Of a stretch of 64,000 nucleotides of DNA, positions 1 through 8,289 are shown piece by piece. The DNA comes from Streptomyces africanus (lineage in GTDB: Bacteria; Actinomycetota; Actinomycetes; Streptomycetales; Streptomycetaceae), in NCBI RefSeq assembly GCF_002150735.1, contig NZ_MUKA01000058.1, forward strand, positions 28,744-92,743. Reading direction: 5' to 3'. The notes under the pieces are model-generated. The model did no database searches. It was not told where the DNA came from and saw only the letters and a list, made by a program, of their open reading frames with translations. Position numbers and translations under genes: made by a program. Each line of letters starts with the position of its first letter. Positions within the stretch are counted from its first letter, which is position 1.

Positions 1-191
1 CGCCCGGCGTCCTTGTTGGCCCGCAGGCGCTGGGCAACGGCGTACTTCGTTCCCGAGGCCCGGCACTCCAGACGCCGCGCGCTGGCCAGGGCCCGCTCGT
101 TGCCCCGGTGCCGGTACAGCTTCCCCGTGGCGGTGAAGGAGACCGGGTTACGGCACAGGGGGCAGGTGCCCCCGCTGCTCGCCCTGCCCAT
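1..191 (-). CDS. Small zinc-binding-like protein, cut by left window edge
   Basis: The gene reads leftward and its stop lies outside the window; 63 codons are visible. The ATG at 191 overlaps the TAA of the upstream gene (TAATG), which fixes the start. Near the N-terminus is CPLCRNPV followed by GKLYRHRG, a CxxC-x8-G-x-x-x-R-H layout that recurs twice in the protein starting at 10860 (CSVC...IRHH and CRLC...RSHL). I infer a small zinc-binding module shared by several genes of this phage. No function is known to me. Confidence 0.7.
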   Translation of the reverse strand, partial: MGRASSGGTCPLCRNPVSFTATGKLYRHRGNERALASARRLECRASGTKYAVAQRLRANKDAG

Positions 192-373
192 TACTCCCGG
201 CCCCCTCGGTTGCGCAGGGCCTGAGCGATGTTCAGGATCTCGTCCGTGATGGCGTCCACGGCGTCCTGCCCGAGTCGCTTCACGAGGTCGTCGGGCCCCC
301 ACTCGCCCATGGCCGCTTCCAGGATCAGCCCCGCCCGGAAGTTGGCCTCTCGCCGGATCTCCCGCTTGTTCAT
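191..373 (-). CDS. Hypothetical 60-residue protein
   Basis: A short acidic-basic helical protein, with LVKRLGQDAVDAITDEIL in the middle. It lies in the leftward operon four bases downstream of the 219-residue gene and overlaps the next start by TAATG, so it is probably translationally coupled. I do not recognise a family. Confidence 0.65.
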   Translation of the reverse strand: MNKREIRREANFRAGLILEAAMGEWGPDDLVKRLGQDAVDAITDEILNIAQALRNRGGRE

Positions 374-376
374 CGC

Positions 377-1036
377 TCAGCCCTCCACCGGGTTGGCCGT
401 GATGACGGCGCGGATGGCCTTGATCGACGGGGTGTCGTGCAGGCGCCTGCGGTCCGGCGTGACGGACAGCCCGAACGGGGTCCGGCGTGCGACGCCCGGG
501 GCGACGAAGTACGACAGGTCGTACTTCCAGAGCCAGCCTTCGTCGGTGGCCCGGCTCACCCGGACGTCCAGGGCGTACCCGTCGTCACGCGACGCCCACG
601 CCTGCGCCGTGGTCCATCCGTTGGCCTCGGCGAGCGCGAACAGCTCCGCGACCGGCTTCGGCAAGGCGTAGCCGGCGGGCGCCCGGTCCACGATGCCTGC
701 CTTCAGGCGCCGCAGCGTGGTGTCCCGGGTGTACTTCTCCGCAGGAGTGAGCACGGCGTCGCGCTCCAGCGCGGCGGCCAGGGTGACCGTCCGGCCGCTG
801 TAGCGGCAGGTCCACCCGGTGCCGGTCGCATCGGCGATCACCGGCCGGCGCTTGCCGTCCCTGTCCCACGTCGACTTCGGCTCGTGGGTGGTCAGGACGC
901 CGTCCCGGACGCTCGTCGTGTTGCCGCACGGGCACAGCGCCTCCACGGTGCGCAGCAGGTCGTAGAAGGTGTTCGGCGGGATGATGCCCGGGTCGTGCTT
1001 CGCCCCAGTGGCCAGAGTCTCAGCGAGGGTCGTCAT
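377..1036 (-). CDS. Hypothetical protein with Cys-rich N-terminal module
   Basis: 219 residues from ATG at 1036 (MTTLAETLATG); the open frame extends further upstream but that part lies over the neighbouring gene and is low complexity. It overlaps the preceding gene by 4 bp. Residues about 33-77 carry LCPCGN, a His in TTHEPK and CRYSGRTV, a pattern that could hold a metal. The C-terminal half is mixed alpha/beta. No family recognised. Confidence 0.75.
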   Translation of the reverse strand: MTTLAETLATGAKHDPGIIPPNTFYDLLRTVEALCPCGNTTSVRDGVLTTHEPKSTWDRDGKRRPVIADATGTGWTCRYSGRTVTLAAALERDAVLTPAEKYTRDTTLRRLKAGIVDRAPAGYALPKPVAELFALAEANGWTTAQAWASRDDGYALDVRVSRATDEGWLWKYDLSYFVAPGVARRTPFGLSVTPDRRRLHDTPSIKAIRAVITANPVEG

Positions 1037-1563
1037 GCCGTCCCCTCCGTCTCCGGGATCGGGTCGACGTGGCGGAGGGAGATCCAGGCGCCGTGCCCGG
1101 TGACGAACACGACGGCGGTGTGCCCCTCCGCCACCCACGCCGCGCTGCGGGTGCGCCCCGTCTCGCCGGCGCCCTCACGCGCTCCGGTCCAGTAGCGGAC
1201 CGTCTGGCCCTCGGGGTACGTCAGGTTCCACGCCTCCGCGCGCTCGGCCGGCGTCGGGCCGTCGTTGGCCACGCGGGAGCCGTTGCGCAGGGCCGCGTCC
1301 AGCGACGCGAACTCCCGGCGGTAGAGGTGGTGGCCGTCGTAGGTGTAGCCGTTCACCTGGAAGCGGGCGCCGTCGTCGCTGTAGTCAAGCACGGCCTGCG
1401 CGGTGACGCCGACGACCTTCGGGTGCTCCATGCCCGGCTCCCCGGGCTTCCAGTCGGCGCCGACCTTGTCGGTGTGCCGGCGGCGGTCGATGATCTTCCG
1501 GGCCCGCTCGATGCGGTCGATGCCGCTCGCGATGTGTCCCAGGTCGTAGGTGTCGGTGCTCAT
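1033..1563 (-). CDS. Hypothetical protein, 176 aa
   Basis: Starts at ATG 1563 and overlaps both neighbours by 4 bp, so it is part of one coupled operon that begins at the promoter near 1956-1984. The N-terminal 35 residues are a charged helix; the rest alternates short strands typical of a small beta-rich domain. No motif that names a function. Confidence 0.75.
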   Translation of the reverse strand: MSTDTYDLGHIASGIDRIERARKIIDRRRHTDKVGADWKPGEPGMEHPKVVGVTAQAVLDYSDDGARFQVNGYTYDGHHLYRREFASLDAALRNGSRVANDGPTPAERAEAWNLTYPEGQTVRYWTGAREGAGETGRTRSAAWVAEGHTAVVFVTGHGAWISLRHVDPIPETEGTA

Positions 1564-1901
1564 CGTCCTGCCCTCCGCGCCCGGTCCTCTGCGATCTCGG
1601 CGTGCAGCATGTCGCGGTAGACCTCGTACGCCTCCGCGAAGGTGTCGGTGCGCTCAGTCCCCAAGTACCACTTGGCGAAGCCCTTGCCGACGAAGATGCC
1701 GCTGCGCTCGGCCCACCGCTCGATCCGGGCCGGGGACGCCAGCCACGCGGCGTACGCGTCGGTGTAGCGGTCCGCACGCCCGGTGTCCTCGTACCACTCA
1801 GGGAAGCCGTCTCGGGCTTCCTTGCCAGCGCACTCGGCCCACTGCCGGGCCGCCGCGATGCGCTTGCTGCGCTCCGCCGTTTCCTTATGCCGCCAGTCCA
1901 T
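1560..1901 (-). CDS. Hypothetical helical protein, first gene of leftward operon
   Basis: 113 residues, charged and rich in aromatic residues (FPEWYEDTG, FAKWYLGTERTD: two similar W/Y-rich helices, perhaps an internal duplication). A GACCAAGGAA leader precedes the ATG and the shared promoter/operator lies about 55 bp upstream. Function unknown. Confidence 0.75.
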   Translation of the reverse strand: MDWRHKETAERSKRIAAARQWAECAGKEARDGFPEWYEDTGRADRYTDAYAAWLASPARIERWAERSGIFVGKGFAKWYLGTERTDTFAEAYEVYRDMLHAEIAEDRARRAGR

Positions 1902-1955
1902 GAGGCCCTGCCTTCCTTGGTCGTGGTCCGGCCATCAGCCGAACCATTCGATTTA

Positions 1956-1984
1956 ATTAAACCATGGCCGGTGCGCCGGAACAA
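1956..1984 (-). promoter_or_regulatory. Promoter with A/T-rich operator (minus strand)
   Basis: On the minus strand TTGTTC (1984-1979), 17 bp, TTTAAT (1961-1956). The -10 lies inside the palindromic element GGTTTAATTAAATC. It is the same element as at more than a dozen plus-strand sites, here driving the 1901-to-1 operon. Confidence 0.75.
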
Positions 1985-1987
1985 CCC

Positions 1988-2179
1988 CTATGGGTGGGCC
2001 GCCAGTCGCAGCCGGTCCCCGCCCTCGGCCCGTATGAGCTGCACCGCCAGCGCGTCCTCGTAGGAGAGCACCGACGCCTCGCAGACCCGGCCCAGCCGGA
2101 CGGAGTGCACCGGGAGCGTGTCCCACATCTGCACCGGTTCACCGCACGCAGGGCACTCAGCCCACTCGCCTCGCAACAC
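1988..2179 (-). CDS. Small Cys-containing protein, 63 aa
   Basis: Starts at GTG 2179 about 30 bp after a GACCAAGGAACCAGGAAGAG leader. It carries CPACGE near residue 9 and a further Cys near residue 33, so one metal site is possible. It lies between the replication polypeptide and the leftward operon. No family recognised. Confidence 0.6.
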   Translation of the reverse strand: MLRGEWAECPACGEPVQMWDTLPVHSVRLGRVCEASVLSYEDALAVQLIRAEGGDRLRLAAHP

Positions 2180-2245
2180 GGCCCGCCTCCTGCTCTTCCT
2201 GGTTCCTTGGTCATTACGTCACTTGTCCGGCGAATCGCCGAACGC

Positions 2246-2277
2246 GCCGGGGCCGGACGGTGAGGCCCGGCCCCGGC
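2246..2277 (-). terminator. Hairpin terminator after replication gene
   Basis: Perfect 11-bp arms GCCGGGGCCGG and CCGGCCCCGGC with a 10-nt loop, just after the stop of the 1445-residue gene. There is no U-tract, as is usual for actinobacterial hairpins. Confidence 0.6.
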
Positions 2278-2281
2278 TCGG

Positions 2282-5200
2282 TCAGTCCTTCGCGTAGCAG
2301 GAGGCCCAGTCACGGGCCGCTTTGGAGGCCCCGGCCGTGATCGGCACGCCCTTGAACTCGAACGTGAACGCCTCCAGCACGGCCTCCTTGACGCCCTCGG
2401 CCATGTGTTCGGGGACGCACAGGACGACCTCGTCGTGCACGACGCAGCGCAGCCACTCCAGGGCCTCGGGGATCATGTCGACCAGGCGCAGCAGCGCCTC
2501 GCACATGATGTCCCGGGCGCCGCCCTGGCCCATGAGGGCCGGGGCCTGCGTCCAGGCACGGTCGGGGTTGCAGCGCATCTTGCGACCGAACCCGTTGTCC
2601 AGCATCTCGCCGGCCGCCGCCCGTTCCCGGACCTCGGTCCGCCAGGCGCACAGCCCGGGGTACTGCGCGTTCATCTGGTCGTCGAACTTCTGCGCCAGCT
2701 CCAGCTCCACACCGCTGTTGGCGATGCCCTTCACGGACATGCCGTAGTTCCAGCCGTGGCCGATGCGCTTGGAGTTGTCGCGCCACTCGCCATCGTGGCG
2801 GCCGAACACGGCATCGGCGATGCGCGAGTGGGCGTCTTCGCCGGGAGCGAAGTTCGCCATGTACGCCGGGTCCTGGCAGTGCCCGGCGATGGCGCGCATG
2901 TCGACCTGGTCCAGGTCGAAACAGATCAGGACGTGGCCGTCGTCGGCGATGAGGGGTCGCCTCTGCGTGACCTTGCCGCCGCGCTTGGCCATGTTGGTGA
3001 CCGAGGGGCGGACGTACGCCCACCGGCCGGCGCCCTGAAGGTCGCCGACCTGCGGGTGGATCCGGTCGCCGACGAGGTGGTCCATGATCTCGGCGTACTT
3101 CTGGACCGACGAGGTCACGGTGATGATGTGGCCGCACATCTCGCGCAGGGCGTCTACGTCGGCGCCGCGCTCGGCGAACATGCGCAAGACGTTCGGGTTG
3201 AGCATGGCGGGCACCTGCCGGGCCCCGGAGCCCTTGCCCACCATGTACGACGCCTCGCCCAGCGCGTCCTTGTTGAGGCTGATCAGCCCGGAGGCCGTCT
3301 TGGGGTAGTGCACCGCACCCCGGTCGGCGAAGGCCTTGATGATCGCCTCACGGCCTTCGTTGGTGGACAGCGGGGCCTTGACGGACTCGTCGGTGAAGAC
3401 GCGGTTCTTGCCCCGGCCCCTACCGACGGACTTGGTCAGGGGTACGCCGCAGTGCTCGTGCAGCCACTCCAGGGACTCCTGCCGCTTGGCCGCCTCCGCG
3501 TCGACCAGCTCGCGCAGGACGGGGACGTCGACCTTCCAGCCGGTCAGGGTGGGCCGGTGCTGGATGTGGGCGACCCGCATCTCCCGGCGGACGTAGTCCG
3601 AGGGCTCGCCCAGAGCGCGCCGCACGCCCCGGGTGGCCTGGAGATCGCCGCTGAAGTACACGCTCAGCTCGTTGACCGGGATGCGCCCGTACCCGAGGTC
3701 CGTGCGCTCGGCCTTGTCCAGTTTGCGGCCGCCGGCCTCCTCCGGACCGTACTTGAAGGCGAGCGCGGCCAGGTCGTCCGTCTTGCCGGGCAGGCCGTTG
3801 CGCTCGGCTACCTGGTCCAGGCCGTAGTAGCCCTTGGTCGCCCACGGCTTCTCGTGCGCGGCGCCGGGCGGGTCGATGGTCTGGACCCACCGCAGGGTGT
3901 CCATGGTCTTCGCGGCCAGCTTGTCGTAGTCGGCGCCGTGGTGACGGGCGAGCGCCATCAAGTCGAACCCGAGCAGGTTGTGGCCGTACAGCTCGTCGGC
4001 GTCCTCCAGCCGCTTGATCAACTCCTCCACGGAGTTGACGACGACCTCGGTGCCGTCCTCGGTGACGTAGCCGGCGAGGCGGACGTACGGGTCGCCTCCG
4101 AGATCCTTGTGGACGAACAGGCGCTTGGCGCTGTGGGTCTCCAGGTCGAACCCGATGACGCCGCCGGCGCGCGGCGGGGTGGCCGCGTCATCCGGAGCCG
4201 GGGACGGGGCGGGGACGGTGGCCGCGCGGGGAGCCTGATCAGCTTCCGCTTCCGCGAACGGATCACCCGCGAAAGGGTCCGCGTCCGGGTCGGTCAGAGG
4301 ACGTGTACCCGCTGTACCCTCTACCCCTGTTCCTCCTATGTGTGAGCCAATTTCTCGGTTATAGGGAGGAGAGGGTACAGGGGGTACACCATTGTCCTCG
4401 GTGGGGTTGACCTCGTCTTTTCCGTTCGGGTCCTGGAAGCGCACCCCGAGCCACGCCTGGTAGTTGACGCCCTTGGGCTCGTGACCGCCCAGAGTCGATC
4501 GCCCGTCCCGCGCCCGGATCTTCTTCCGCTGCACGCCGTTCCGCGCGCACTCGTCGTGGCTTCCGAATCGGGACACGAACGTGCGGTCCGTCCATTCCCG
4601 GTGACCTTTGTCCTCCAGGTACCGGTTGAAGACCTCGTGCAGCTCCCGGGCGAGGATGTGGGAGTTCCAGTCGAACGTCAGGCAGTCCCCGATGAACGAC
4701 AGAATCAGGTCCGACTCCTTGCGCCACTCCAGCGTGTCGTCCTCCACCCGCTTCGGCGGCGGCGGCATGATCTGTCCGGCCGCGTACCACTTGCGGGCGC
4801 CCTCCACGGCCCACGCCAGGACGGCCGCCGACACCCGCTCATCCGTCGCGAGGCGCTGCCGCAGGGTTCCGTCACCGGGCTTGTCATTCGGGCCCGTGCA
4901 CGGCTCCCCAGCCTTGCGGAAGGTGAACGGGAAGCACAGCAGCGCCAGACGCCGCCACGTACCGTGGTCGGTTTCGTCCACCAGAGGCCTGTGGTTCGTG
5001 TTGATGATCAACGTGTGCGACGTCGTGAAGGTGACCGGGTCCTGCCTCATCCGGCGGGCCTTGATGGCCTTCGTACCGGCGAGCTGCTTGGCCCGGTTGA
5101 CGTCCAGTCGCTTGGCCTCCGGGGTCTCCTCCAGTACCGCGAGCCGGGCCCCCATGAAATCCATCATCTCCGTGGGGTGGTTGTCGCTTGCGTTCCCGAG

Positions 5201-6619
5201 CAGGGCCCGGTGGGACACCACTGTGTGGTATCCGTCCTTCTCGCCGGCCGCGCGGGCGAGCGCGTCCATGACCGTGCTCTTGCCGTTGGAGCCGCCGCCC
5301 TGGAGCAGGAGGATGATGTCGTCTGGGGGGATGTGGCCGGTGAGCGCCTGCCCCATTCGGAGCTGGAACCAGTCGATCACGTCATCCGGCACGGCCTCCA
5401 GAGCCTTGTCCCAGTCAGGGTGCCGGGCGCCCGGGACATAGTCCGCCTCCGTGATCTTCGTCATGAGCCGGTCGGGGTCATGCGGCGTGAGCACGCCGGT
5501 GCGCAGGTCCAGGATGCCGTTCTGGCAGTTGAGCGCGTCAGGGTCGTAGTCGAAATCCGCCGCGTGAGCGACCAGACTGCCCTTGGACAGCTTCATCAGG
5601 TTGCCCAGCTTGGACGCGGACAGGGCCCCGCGCCAGCCGTCCATCTCCGCGCGGTAATCCTTGCTCGGCTCGGCGCGCTGCTTGTCCAGCACCCGCTGGA
5701 ACCCGGAGAGCGCCCATTGGCGGATCTCCTCCAACACCACCGGCTCGGGGCACTCGCCCCAGGTCTTGCCGTTCCAGCGCATCCACCCGAGGCCGTACGC
5801 CCAGCGGTACGTGCCGTCCAGAGCTTCGGAGCACACGGTGTCGGCGAGAACGGCGTCACTGAATGCCGCGTCGCGGGAGTTGTCGCTGGGGGTCTCCCGG
5901 GTGGCTGCGTCGCGCAGACCCTCAAGCGTTCCGCCGGCGTGGAAGTAGTCGTCCACGCCCTTGACGGCCTGGCCGTCGACTTCCTCTGGGACGATCAGAT
6001 ACCGGATGTCGGCAGCACCCTTGGACTCCAGCCACGCCCCCAGCCGCCGCATGGCCTTCAGAACGCTCATGTTGTGGCGCGCGTCGGAGTCGAAGCAGAT
6101 CACGACTGTGCGGTCCTTGAGGGGGATGTCCTCCCAGTCGCCGAGGGTGCCGTGTCGTGCACGCCAGTTGTAGACGCCCGAGATGGTGACGACTGGAAGT
6201 CCTTTGGACGCTAGGCAGTCCGCCTTTTTCACACCCTCGGTGATCCACAGAGGCGCCGAGACGGTACGGACAGCAGTCGCCATCAGCGGCGGTACGTCCA
6301 GGCGAGCTTTGCCGACCGCAGCCGCGTACTTCACAGGCTTCTCATCGCGCACCTGCGGCTGGCCGGGCTTGAACATTGCGCCGATCTGCTCACCGGTTAC
6401 TCGGTAGATCGGGATGAACAGGCCCGGGAACGCCGTGTCTTCGCGCCAGGCCCACACCGGAATGGACGCCTCGCGCAGCCGCGCGCGGTCCTCGTCGGTG
6501 CCGTACAGCGTCTCGTACCCGCGAGCGTCGCGGATCTCCGGGGCGATCTCGCTGGCGTCCAGTTCCGCCAGGTGGTGATCTGACAGCTGCCCCGCGTTCG
6601 CTTCCACGTACGTGGTCAT
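2282..6619 (-). CDS. Primase-helicase-family A DNA polymerase fusion, 1445 aa
   Basis: A single uninterrupted frame joins three replication activities. Residues about 120-220 look like a Toprim/DUF3854 primase region (ITEGVKKADC, ICFDSDA). Residues about 270-640 match D5/P4-type SF3 helicases, with Walker A GGGSNGKST near 443. A linker (about 730-810) is followed by a DnaQ/PolA-type exonuclease with GFDLETH, HNLLGFD and YFSGD (exo I-III), then a family A palm with FDLDQVDMRA (motif A), KRIGHGWNYG (motif B) and VHDEVVL (motif C). All catalytic acids I can identify are present, so polymerase and proofreading should be active. The start at 6619 follows two tandem GACCAAGGAAGCA leaders. These parts are usually separate phage proteins; here one chain would prime, unwind and copy DNA. 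The linker contains a palindromic element (see 4303). Confidence 0.92.
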   Translation of the reverse strand: MTTYVEANAGQLSDHHLAELDASEIAPEIRDARGYETLYGTDEDRARLREASIPVWAWREDTAFPGLFIPIYRVTGEQIGAMFKPGQPQVRDEKPVKYAAAVGKARLDVPPLMATAVRTVSAPLWITEGVKKADCLASKGLPVVTISGVYNWRARHGTLGDWEDIPLKDRTVVICFDSDARHNMSVLKAMRRLGAWLESKGAADIRYLIVPEEVDGQAVKGVDDYFHAGGTLEGLRDAATRETPSDNSRDAAFSDAVLADTVCSEALDGTYRWAYGLGWMRWNGKTWGECPEPVVLEEIRQWALSGFQRVLDKQRAEPSKDYRAEMDGWRGALSASKLGNLMKLSKGSLVAHAADFDYDPDALNCQNGILDLRTGVLTPHDPDRLMTKITEADYVPGARHPDWDKALEAVPDDVIDWFQLRMGQALTGHIPPDDIILLLQGGGSNGKSTVMDALARAAGEKDGYHTVVSHRALLGNASDNHPTEMMDFMGARLAVLEETPEAKRLDVNRAKQLAGTKAIKARRMRQDPVTFTTSHTLIINTNHRPLVDETDHGTWRRLALLCFPFTFRKAGEPCTGPNDKPGDGTLRQRLATDERVSAAVLAWAVEGARKWYAAGQIMPPPPKRVEDDTLEWRKESDLILSFIGDCLTFDWNSHILARELHEVFNRYLEDKGHREWTDRTFVSRFGSHDECARNGVQRKKIRARDGRSTLGGHEPKGVNYQAWLGVRFQDPNGKDEVNPTEDNGVPPVPSPPYNREIGSHIGGTGVEGTAGTRPLTDPDADPFAGDPFAEAEADQAPRAATVPAPSPAPDDAATPPRAGGVIGFDLETHSAKRLFVHKDLGGDPYVRLAGYVTEDGTEVVVNSVEELIKRLEDADELYGHNLLGFDLMALARHHGADYDKLAAKTMDTLRWVQTIDPPGAAHEKPWATKGYYGLDQVAERNGLPGKTDDLAALAFKYGPEEAGGRKLDKAERTDLGYGRIPVNELSVYFSGDLQATRGVRRALGEPSDYVRREMRVAHIQHRPTLTGWKVDVPVLRELVDAEAAKRQESLEWLHEHCGVPLTKSVGRGRGKNRVFTDESVKAPLSTNEGREAIIKAFADRGAVHYPKTASGLISLNKDALGEASYMVGKGSGARQVPAMLNPNVLRMFAERGADVDALREMCGHIITVTSSVQKYAEIMDHLVGDRIHPQVGDLQGAGRWAYVRPSVTNMAKRGGKVTQRRPLIADDGHVLICFDLDQVDMRAIAGHCQDPAYMANFAPGEDAHSRIADAVFGRHDGEWRDNSKRIGHGWNYGMSVKGIANSGVELELAQKFDDQMNAQYPGLCAWRTEVRERAAAGEMLDNGFGRKMRCNPDRAWTQAPALMGQGGARDIMCEALLRLVDMIPEALEWLRCVVHDEVVLCVPEHMAEGVKEAVLEAFTFEFKGVPITAGASKAARDWASCYAKD
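4303..4389. repeat. 87-bp inverted-repeat element inside the replication gene linker
   Basis: 20-bp arms (4303-4322 and 4370-4389) differ at one position and read GTGTACCCGCTGTACCCTCT; each arm holds two TGTACCC units. It lies in frame in the linker between helicase and polymerase. A second copy with the same arms, and a matching CTCCCTATAAC segment, is at 53014-53098 in the opposite orientation. It behaves like a small dispersed inverted-repeat (MITE-like) unit; no transposase is seen. Confidence 0.8.
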
Positions 6620-6675
6620 GAGGGGGATCCTGCTTCCTTGGTCAGTGCTTCCTTGGTCTGCGGGGGCTTGGGCAC

Positions 6676-7158
6676 TTACTCTCTCCTCCCCTTCCGGCCG
6701 GCCGGGCGCCGACGATCAAACCGCGCGGCAGACGCCGCGTCCCACGCTGTCCGGAACTCGGGGCCGGTCCACATGCGGTGGACGTCGGCGACCATGCCGC
6801 TCGGGTGCCAGACACGGACGGTGTGATCCCGCCCGCAGACGTCACCCCGGCGGTGCAGGCCGCGCACCGTGAACAGCATCAAGCCGGTCCCGGCGACGAG
6901 GCCCTTCCAGCGTGGGTCGTCAAAGGTATCCGCGTCGGGCTTTATCTCCATCCACGCCTGGTCAGCACCGTGATGGGGCCGGATGCGGAAGTCCGGCAGG
7001 TACCCTCGCGAGCCGACGCGGTAGGCCTGCGGCTCGTACTCCCACGGGATGCCCGCGCGTTCGAAAAACACGATCCACCGGGCCTCCAGCCGCGAGCGGG
7101 TGGTGACCCCGTGCACGGTGGTGGGTATCGGCTTGACGACCTGGTACAGGCTGTTCAC
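6676..7158 (-). CDS. PD-(D/E)XK-type endonuclease
   Basis: 160 residues from GTG 7158, which overlaps the TGA of the HTH gene (GTGA). The motif set is SRLEARW (Glu, about residue 25), YLPDFRI (Asp, about 57) and WMEIKPD (ExK, about 71-75), the layout of the restriction-endonuclease-like fold and of TnsA-like phage nucleases. The tail is basic (Arg/Lys rich), as expected for DNA binding. It sits between the HTH gene and the replication polypeptide, so a role in replication or recombination is likely; substrate unknown. Confidence 0.7.
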   Translation of the reverse strand: MNSLYQVVKPIPTTVHGVTTRSRLEARWIVFFERAGIPWEYEPQAYRVGSRGYLPDFRIRPHHGADQAWMEIKPDADTFDDPRWKGLVAGTGLMLFTVRGLHRRGDVCGRDHTVRVWHPSGMVADVHRMWTGPEFRTAWDAASAARFDRRRPAGRKGRRE

Positions 7159-7385
7159 GACGTGATGCCTGTGAGGGCCGGCGAGGCGGCCGAGACGTCG
7201 ACGACGACGGGCGTGTTGCGCAGCCGGGCCCACTCCTCGGCTTCCCTGCGCGGGATGCGCACGCGGCCGTTGGGCGTCTTGTGCTTGGTCAGCGGCACGT
7301 CCGGGTCGTCCAGCCAGCGGTAGACGGACCCGGGGTGGACCCCGGCGAGGTCCGCTACCTGGGCGACCGTCAGGAACTCTTCCAC
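7155..7385 (-). CDS. Excisionase/MerR-like helix-turn-helix protein
   Basis: 76 residues. The N-terminal part (FLTVAQVADLAGVHPGSVYRW) is a typical helix-turn-helix of the excisionase / HTH_17 class, followed by a wing with NGRVRIPRREAEEW. It is the first gene of the leftward replication operon and faces a divergent control region with repeated GTGTGTAA/TTACACAC half-sites, so it may regulate its own promoter. With no integrase in view, a true Xis role is uncertain. Confidence 0.75.
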   Translation of the reverse strand: MEEFLTVAQVADLAGVHPGSVYRWLDDPDVPLTKHKTPNGRVRIPRREAEEWARLRNTPVVVDVSAASPALTGITS

Positions 7386-7400
7386 TGCTCCTCCTTGATG

Positions 7401-7461
7401 GTGTGTAAGTACGCGTAGCGATGATACCCGCGTTTACACACGCTTATACACGGGGTACCAT
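7401..7461. promoter_or_regulatory. Divergent promoter and operator region
   Basis: Between the leftward HTH gene and the rightward replication genes. GTGTGTAA (7401-7408) and TTACACAC (7434-7441) form an inverted pair, with a related TTATACAC at 7444-7451. A plus-strand promoter reads TTTACA (7433-7438), 17 bp, TACCAT (7456-7461). It differs from the TTTAATTAA class seen elsewhere. Confidence 0.55.
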
Positions 7462-7612
7462 AACGGACATGAGGCCCGACGGAGCCTCGCCGACCCAGAC
7501 CAAGGAACTCCCGGGACGCCGGGCGCAGATGGGGCAACGTCACGGCCCCGCAGACCCCCTTGCGGCCTGCGGGTTCGGTGATTGTGCACCCCGCTGGGAG
7601 GATCACGGACTC

Positions 7613-7924
7613 ATGACCAAGGAAGAAACGGCTTACGCGGCTGCACTGAACCGTGTCGGCTCCGACGTTGAAGACGGCTTGCTGTTCTCCGAAGCGCTCG
7701 GCCGGATGCGGCGCGAGGCGCTGCACTCCACCGGCCCGCACGCCGACTGCCCGCACTGCTGGTGGACGGTCCCCTGCAACGGAGCGCTGGACGGGGACCA
7801 CTTCCTCGCCCTGTGGGAGCACCTGATCACGCGTCACGGGGTGGACGTCTGGCTCGCGACGGCCCCGGCCCGCGAAGTCTGGGACCGCGCCGTGGAAGAG
7901 TTCAAAGGAGCGATGGCCGCATGA
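7613..7924 (+). CDS. Hypothetical protein with CPHC motif
   Basis: 103 residues from ATG 7613, preceded by GGGAGG. The frame is open back to 7421 but that part is composition-biased and lies over the control region, so I prefer the internal start. The first codons (MTKE) are themselves written by the leader-like string ATGACCAAGGAA. DCPHCWWTVPC around residue 45 could bind zinc. It overlaps the next gene by ATGA. Function unknown. Confidence 0.7.
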   Translation: MTKEETAYAAALNRVGSDVEDGLLFSEALGRMRREALHSTGPHADCPHCWWTVPCNGALDGDHFLALWEHLITRHGVDVWLATAPAREVWDRAVEEFKGAMAA

Positions 7925-8289
7925 GCGCCGACGACGCCGACCGCAAGCTGCTGGGCCTGCTCGACTCGCTCAGCCCCGAGCACGTGGAGCGGCTCAAGGC
8001 ACCGCAGACGGACGGCCCGGAGACGTATCTGGGCGTGGACGTCCCCGCGTACATGAGGCCTCACTGGGACTCCCCGCAGGCGATGTGGTGGAGGGCCGGG
8101 GTGGAGGCCGCACGGCAGGCCCGCCGCTGCGCTCACTGCGGCGGGGTCATCGAGCCCACCGGCGGTCACGACTGGATCGGCCCCGTGTCGACCCCTGATG
8201 AGCCGCAGAAGCGGTACCACCTGCACCCCGACTTCCCGGACTGCCGTCGGGCGTCCGGCGCCTGCGGCACGGAAGGGAGCGAGCAGTGA
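7921..8289 (+). CDS. Small protein with CAHCGG motif, 122 aa
   Basis: Coupled to both neighbours by 4-bp overlaps. Residues about 70-110 contain CAHCGG, H-x-D, YHLHPDFPDC and CG, a possible Cys/His zinc site. First part helical (KLLGLLDSLSPEHVERL). Not recognised; position suggests a helper of the helicase operon. Confidence 0.7.
   Translation: MSADDADRKLLGLLDSLSPEHVERLKAPQTDGPETYLGVDVPAYMRPHWDSPQAMWWRAGVEAARQARRCAHCGGVIEPTGGHDWIGPVSTPDEPQKRYHLHPDFPDCRRASGACGTEGSEQ

Noticed and set aside
2405..4345. Long plus-strand open frame opposite the replication gene
   Set aside because: Composition is the usual GC-rich antisense shadow; the minus strand carries clear polymerase motifs.
7155..7385. 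Evidence for site-specific integration from the Xis-like HTH
   Set aside because: No integrase or att-like core is visible and partition genes are present; the HTH fits a replication regulator equally well.
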